Shown here: piece after piece, positions 11,901 to 17,900 of the stretch
Layout: every line of letters starts with the position of its first letter
How positions within the stretch are numbered: the first letter of the stretch is position 1
Assembly: GCA_030265145.1 (NCBI GenBank)
Contig: JARBES010000120.1
Span: 6,086,009 to 6,106,999, forward strand
DNA: 20,991 bases
Direction of reading: 5' to 3'
From: Strongylocentrotus pallidus
Lineage: Eukaryota > Echinodermata > Echinoidea > Camarodonta > Strongylocentrotidae
Made by a program: the position numbers and the translations under genes
Notes under the pieces: generated by a model
What the model saw: the letters and a program-made list of their open reading frames with translations, nothing else
Told to the model about the DNA's origin: nothing
The model's database searches: none

Positions 11901-14900
11901 CCCTCCCCCATTCAGACGACTGAAAGTTATTGTATAGCTAGATTTAAAAAAAAACGTATTGAACACCATAAACATACCGGTATGTACCAAAATGTCATAT
12001 AATGAAACGTTATATATCAAAAGGCATGTTCCAGCATCGTTTCAAATGAAGATCAGGGTTGTAGCCTGAATGTTGGTTCACACGTATCGAAACATATGGT
12101 TTGGCCAGCTGTCATGTCCACCTACCTCTTTAATACTGGTTTCTTTACAATACAACATTCTTAATACAATGTTTTTTCTAGTCTGTATGCTCCTTTCACT
12201 GTACAAAGATTCTGTATTCAACGTTTCTTTATACGTTTTTTTAATATAATCTGTATACGATGTTTCTTTAAACGTTTTTGTATATAATATCTGTATTAGA
12301 CGTTTCTTTATAAATACGTTTTTTGTATATAATATCCGTATACAATGTTTCTTTATACGTTTTTCGTATATAATATCTTCTGGTCTGAACGGGCCGTAAG
12401 TCAGCACTTCTATCAATCACCAAGGACAATCACCGCATGTCATCAATATTATTACCCGCAATCTTATTTACTCTGAGGTCTCCTGTCACTCTGCCATATC
12501 AATATTTGAACAAGTATAAGGCCTGTCCTCGTCAGCTCGAGATTGCCAAATAGCCCGCTATTTCTGATTTGGGAAATAATCCCGAATTTCCCAATCGCGT
12601 CGTCATCAGCTCGAGACTCGAGCTCGAGAAATTAGCTCCAGTTTTTTTGCTCAGCGTTCGTGCATAGTGCGAGTCTTCAGTCTGGTGAAGAAGCACCGGA
12701 CAAATAGCGGGATATTTTGCCAAAGAGCGGGATATTTTCCAAACTAGCCCAAGATATCTTGGGATGATTATCTCGACCAAATATCCCACTAATTGCAACT
12801 TCGGGCTGATGAAGACGCAAACTAACTGGATAATTTGCGATCAGGATAGTTCAAATAGCGGGATATTTGGCAATCTTGAGCTGATGAGGACAGGCCTAAT
12901 ATTTGAACAAGCAATGAAGCATGGCCCCCATCCAATGCTCTACATGTACACCAGATCAGCATGTTTGTCAGTTTACTCAAAGAACTGGTAATAAACCAAA
13001 CAGATGCTATGTCACACAGAGCTTTAATAGAGTAATATACTTTTGCATCAATTTGAAATTGATTGGGACACGATTGCAATTTGATAAATTTGTGTATAAA
13101 TGAATAGAATATAATACATTTGCTGGTCAATGCAGTGACTGCGAAAGAAAGTATGTTCCTTTAAATGCGTACATTGTACAATATCATCATAAATTTACTA
13201 TTTATTTGGTTTTTACCAAAATGGAAGAGAAATCCTATATACACTGTACATGTACGTACGTTATCTGCGTTTTAAGCATGATTCATGAATACTGAAGAAA
13301 ACATTGTATACTAGCCAGTATCTTATACCAGAATGGTGACACCTGAACATAAGCATGTAATCATAATCACACAACTATCATAACAGGTTTTTAATGAATG
13401 GTAAGACCCACCTGTGGGAACATGATCAGAGCCAGAAGAATATTCCATTCCATCGGATCCCTCCGAGACAGAGTCCCCCTCTAGATGTGATAAGTGGAAT
13501 GATCCTTCTGTTGAAAGCCTGCTCAGTTCATTAAGATGGGGTATACCAAGTCTCAGGTTGGTCTTACCGGAGGGGTGTATTCTTTCTTGATGGGCAAACC
13601 AATGATCCTGCAAAGGTGGACAAAGAAGAGAAAAGGAACTAAAATGTTTAGAGCTTTATCTATCCTTATTTGTTGTGAAGAAAAAAGAATGTTTAGTCCT
13701 TTCATCATGTCATGTTCTTACTAGCAGGATGTAAAACAAACTTTTCACTGATCAGATTGCTAATAATTGTATATCAGCCCAAATATGTGTGAGCAGTGAA
13801 CAGCAAGCAATTTAGCTCTCGAAAGCTCTCAAACTGCTCTGGCAAATTGAAAAAAAAACATGTTCAAAGAAAATAAATAACAATAAAATACTTTTACACT
13901 GAACACCAAACCTTACAAGAGCTCCCACAAACAGAAAAGTATTTTTTACACTGATATACATGTACCCGGTAATATCCATTGGAAGCTCGCATTTTGTACA
14001 GCTGTAGAGTTTATTTTAATGATATTTTCTACCACTCCTATCCATCATGTAAGGTGCTCGTGACGCCCCAATATTCACTATGAATATGAGGGACAAAGAA
14101 AGCGGACAAAATATACAGTTCCTCATTCTACCCTTAACAATTGCTATGGTAGATAAAGGAAAATCCCTTCACTGCTATTATGTACAAATCTGTAGAACAG
14201 GTGAATATGCACGTGACACCTGTTCCACAGATTTGTACATACATGTAATAGCAGTGAAGGGATTTTCCTTTGTCTACCATAGCAATTGTTGAGGGTAGAA
14301 TGAGGAACTGTATATTTTGTCCGCTTTCTTTGTCCGTCATGTTCATAGTGATTACCCGCTCTCGATAGGTTACCGATTTGGGAGCTTCAGTAATATTCAA
14401 AGAATTTCTTCCCTTAGAGGGCATTAATAGTCACCTGGTTACACACTGTGCTGCCTGCACCAGGTTCCCGTTTCACAAAACTTGTCATCAGTGACAAATG
14501 ATCCTTGCTTCTGATTGGTTATAAGCAGATTTGTCACTGATTTTTGTCATTTGTCATTGAAAAAAGGCTTTGTGAAACGGGTCTCAGGACTTGAATCCAT
14601 GACTTTCCTATCTCCAGTCAAGTGTTTAAACAACTCAACAATGAAACTTCATTTTGCTACTTAATAGTTCATGATGCTGTCACTTGAATATGATTTTAAT
14701 GAATTGCGCAATCAGTATTGCTGTATTATGAAGGAAAAAATATATTGACACGCACACAAACTTAATGGTCTTGAACCAAATACAACCATGTTTAGGGATT
14801 TTATGGAAGTATTCATCGTACATGTAGATTCTATTTAGAATTTAATCTCTTTACAAGAGTTTCACACCTTTAAAGTGGAGTTACAGTACATTGTTGCGCT

Positions 14901-17900
14901 GATTGTTGACTCAGCAAATGTTTATGATGTGTACATTGTTAAAGATGTGAATATTGAATAAAACGGTCTCTTAGCACCTTTTTAGTTATCACTACTACAT
15001 TCCACAAGGGCCCTTGACATGTTTCCTTGGCTACTTGTAACTAAAAATGCTGATGTACTGTGGGGGCAGAAAACATTAATATTTTTGGTGCAGTAGATGG
15101 ATGACGTATGTCAATGTAGATAGATATGTCTTCATCAGCTCGAGATTGCCAAATAGCCTGCTATTTCTGATTTGGGGTGATTTGGGAAATAAGCCTGATG
15201 TTACAAGTCGAGTCTTCATCATCAGCTCCAGACTCGAGCTTGAGATATTTTGCTCAGTGTTCTTGCATAATGCGAGTCTTGGAGCTGGTGAAGACGCATC
15301 TGAAAAAATAGCGGAATATTTTGCAAACTAAGTTTAACTAACCTAAGATAGCTTGGAATGATTATCTCGACCAAATATCCCATGAAGACGCAAATTAGCT
15401 GGATAATTTGCGATCAGGATAGTTGAAATAGCGGGTTATTTGGCAATTTTGAGCTGATGAGGACAGGCCTACTGAGAAAATAAGCACTTAGGAGCAGATG
15501 AAAGAAGGCTTTCAGACATCAAATCATGAGCAAGAACAAATTCATCCACAAGATAGAAATTGTGCAGGCATGCATGAGCATATACTGCATTTGTACGAGC
15601 GCGCTAAAATGCTAATGGTACTACAATCATATTACACAGCATGCGATGATTTAAGATCCAGCTCTAATGCAAGTACATGTAAATTTTGTTCACTATATCC
15701 ACAGTATCCAAGCCCACGTCATGTATAGTGTATGTCTTGTCCAAATGATAATTACATGTACAGTAGGCACCAGCTATTACAATCCTTTGTTTTTGGAAAA
15801 AAGTTATTCTTTTGCTAGCTACTTACATTACAAGCATGAGTATATTACATGTATATTCTATGTAACTTGCTGCTGTTATGGATATCAAATGTTCTTCTAA
15901 ACTTTGCAAGAACACGTGAATTCCTTTCTTTCATTTTCTTTGGGCAAAACTTGAACAGAATTTGTTTATTCTATGAAACAGAAGACAAACAATTTAGGGT
16001 AGATTTTAAAAATTCCCTTTCAAGTTGATGAGTACCGTATCACTTTTCAATCCATTACTGATTGATTAACATTAATAATGCTTCAATGCAAACAATCTAG
16101 TTCATTTACCCTCTGTACAAGTGAAAATTTCAGTTGCAGACCTTAAATGACACTATACAATAAAATATGCTCATGACTATAAAAAATACATTTTTCATAG
16201 AATTTTAAATTTTGAAATGAAATACAAAAAAGCCTTACGAATCAAGCACACAATTAAACTCACTCAACAATTGAATTATCCCATGAACAAATATAAAATA
16301 CAGCTCAAAAAATTCAAAGATTGAAGATAAAGATAAATGCTACCTGGTGGGAACCGGGCCGGGTGCCTACTGTACCCTACTTCTAAAATGCTGGAGAATG
16401 TTTGTTCTCTGATGACGGATGCAAGAAGAGTCAACACCTATTAAATCACTGCACAATGGTAAATATTCTTCTTCCTCTTCTTGATGAACAAACATCCCTC
16501 AAGTTCAATAGCATTTGAAGGATGTCCATCTCCAATCTCAAGTCAACATCAAGAAACTTATACCAAGAAAGAAAGAAACCCAGAAGTACACACAAGGGGC
16601 AAGCTTCTGGAAGCCTTAACAGGTCAAAGAGTCAATAACCGTCCATAGCAACACCCAAAGGCAAGCCCAAGATCAATATTGCAGGACGAATTCCCTGAGG
16701 ATGGATGTGAAAACGCTCATTGGAGTATACAGCTTGCAGGCCTGCACAAAGCTTTGTTAGTCGTACAAATGTTTCACAGAGTGTCTAAACTTTGAGATGA
16801 TTGAGACTACATAGACTGCATGGTCTATTGCTGACCATAGGCTCTGTACTGTAGCTGCTCCTGACAGACACAGTCATAGACTGCATGACAGATAGGCTTG
16901 GTCAAAGGCTTTAGGAATCAAAATAAAGCATCTAATTAGTGCAGAGTGGAGACTAGGGGAGGAACGAGTAAATGCTCATTCAAGTACAGTTTGCAGCCTC
17001 ACACTTCATTGGTTTTAATCTTCTTTGAGCAAAAACGAAGAAAAAAAATTGGTCTGAATTGTGAGACTACATGTATGTCGAGTTGTTGACACTGTACAGT
17101 CGACTGGCATCTGTACGGTAGGAACTGTCCTATACATGTAGCTGCTCTTGCAACAGCCAGAGAACACAGGTACATGTACAGTACATGTACATGCAGAGAC
17201 AGACGGTGTTACATGTAGGCAAGGCTCAATGCTTTGTAGATTTATGTTCTATTAAGCCCCTCTGTACTACTTATAGCTACTTGCTCCTTCTATATAGAAA
17301 ACAATACCTAATCGGTGCCTGTTGGTCCCCCATGATCCTCTTTTTATCATGTTAATTGAGAGCTGAGTTGATGAGATAGCCACCTGTTAGTGACCTTGCA
17401 GGGTGGTCTAATCCCTCCTGGTCAAACTAGTACAGACCTCTTTAAAGTGTTAAATAGAGTCTGTGCTCGCAGACTACTAGGAGAATGTGACGTGTACATT
17501 GTTGGAGGATGGTATTGCAAAAGGGAACATGGAGGAATGCAAGAGATGTTGGTACAGGTGTATGAGGTGTGGATGAGAGAATGGTTTGAAATGGGAGAAA
17601 GGATTTGAGAAAAGATTAAGGGACTAAAATTCAGGTAGGCATCTCGATAAAAATGCAAATAAATTGGAAAAGGTAAAATACTTATAAAGGATCCCCCCCC
17701 CCCCCCCTATTGAAAAAAAAATGGTAATCTACTTTTAATATTTTCCTACACTGTACCATCACATATGCCGTTCACAGAAATGCTGGAAATAAAAAAATAT
17801 AATACTTTTTTTTTTACACAGAATTCAAACTCCCTATCTATCTCTTTCTTTGTAATTCTTTCTCTCATCCTCAAGCAAGAGTCTGTACATGTACATGTAT

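Larger units (their letters stand above)
11380..13411 (-). other. Intron 3 of the Sfi1-like gene
   Basis: It contains a minisatellite (12211-12375) and copy 1 of the 380-bp TIR element with its flanking direct repeats (12501-12911). Stretches 11383-12210 and 12912-13405 are AT-rich and hold nothing I recognise. Confidence 0.6.

Noticed and set aside
12078-12416. A 112-codon minus-strand open frame with repeated Lys-Glu-Thr/Tyr-Thr motifs
   Set aside because: The protein repeats come from the 40-bp minisatellite; splice phases of the surrounding exons already fit without it.
14080-14424. Two overlapping short open frames on opposite strands with nearly the same protein sequence
   Set aside because: They are mirror images caused by the hairpin element 14075-14351, not genes.
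14582-14645. A tRNA gene
   Set aside because: Only A-box-like and B-box-like words are present; no full cloverleaf can be drawn.
17160-17205. Clusters of tacatgta palindromes as possible regulatory sites
   Set aside because: Such words are scattered over the whole window, so they look like background composition rather than a site.
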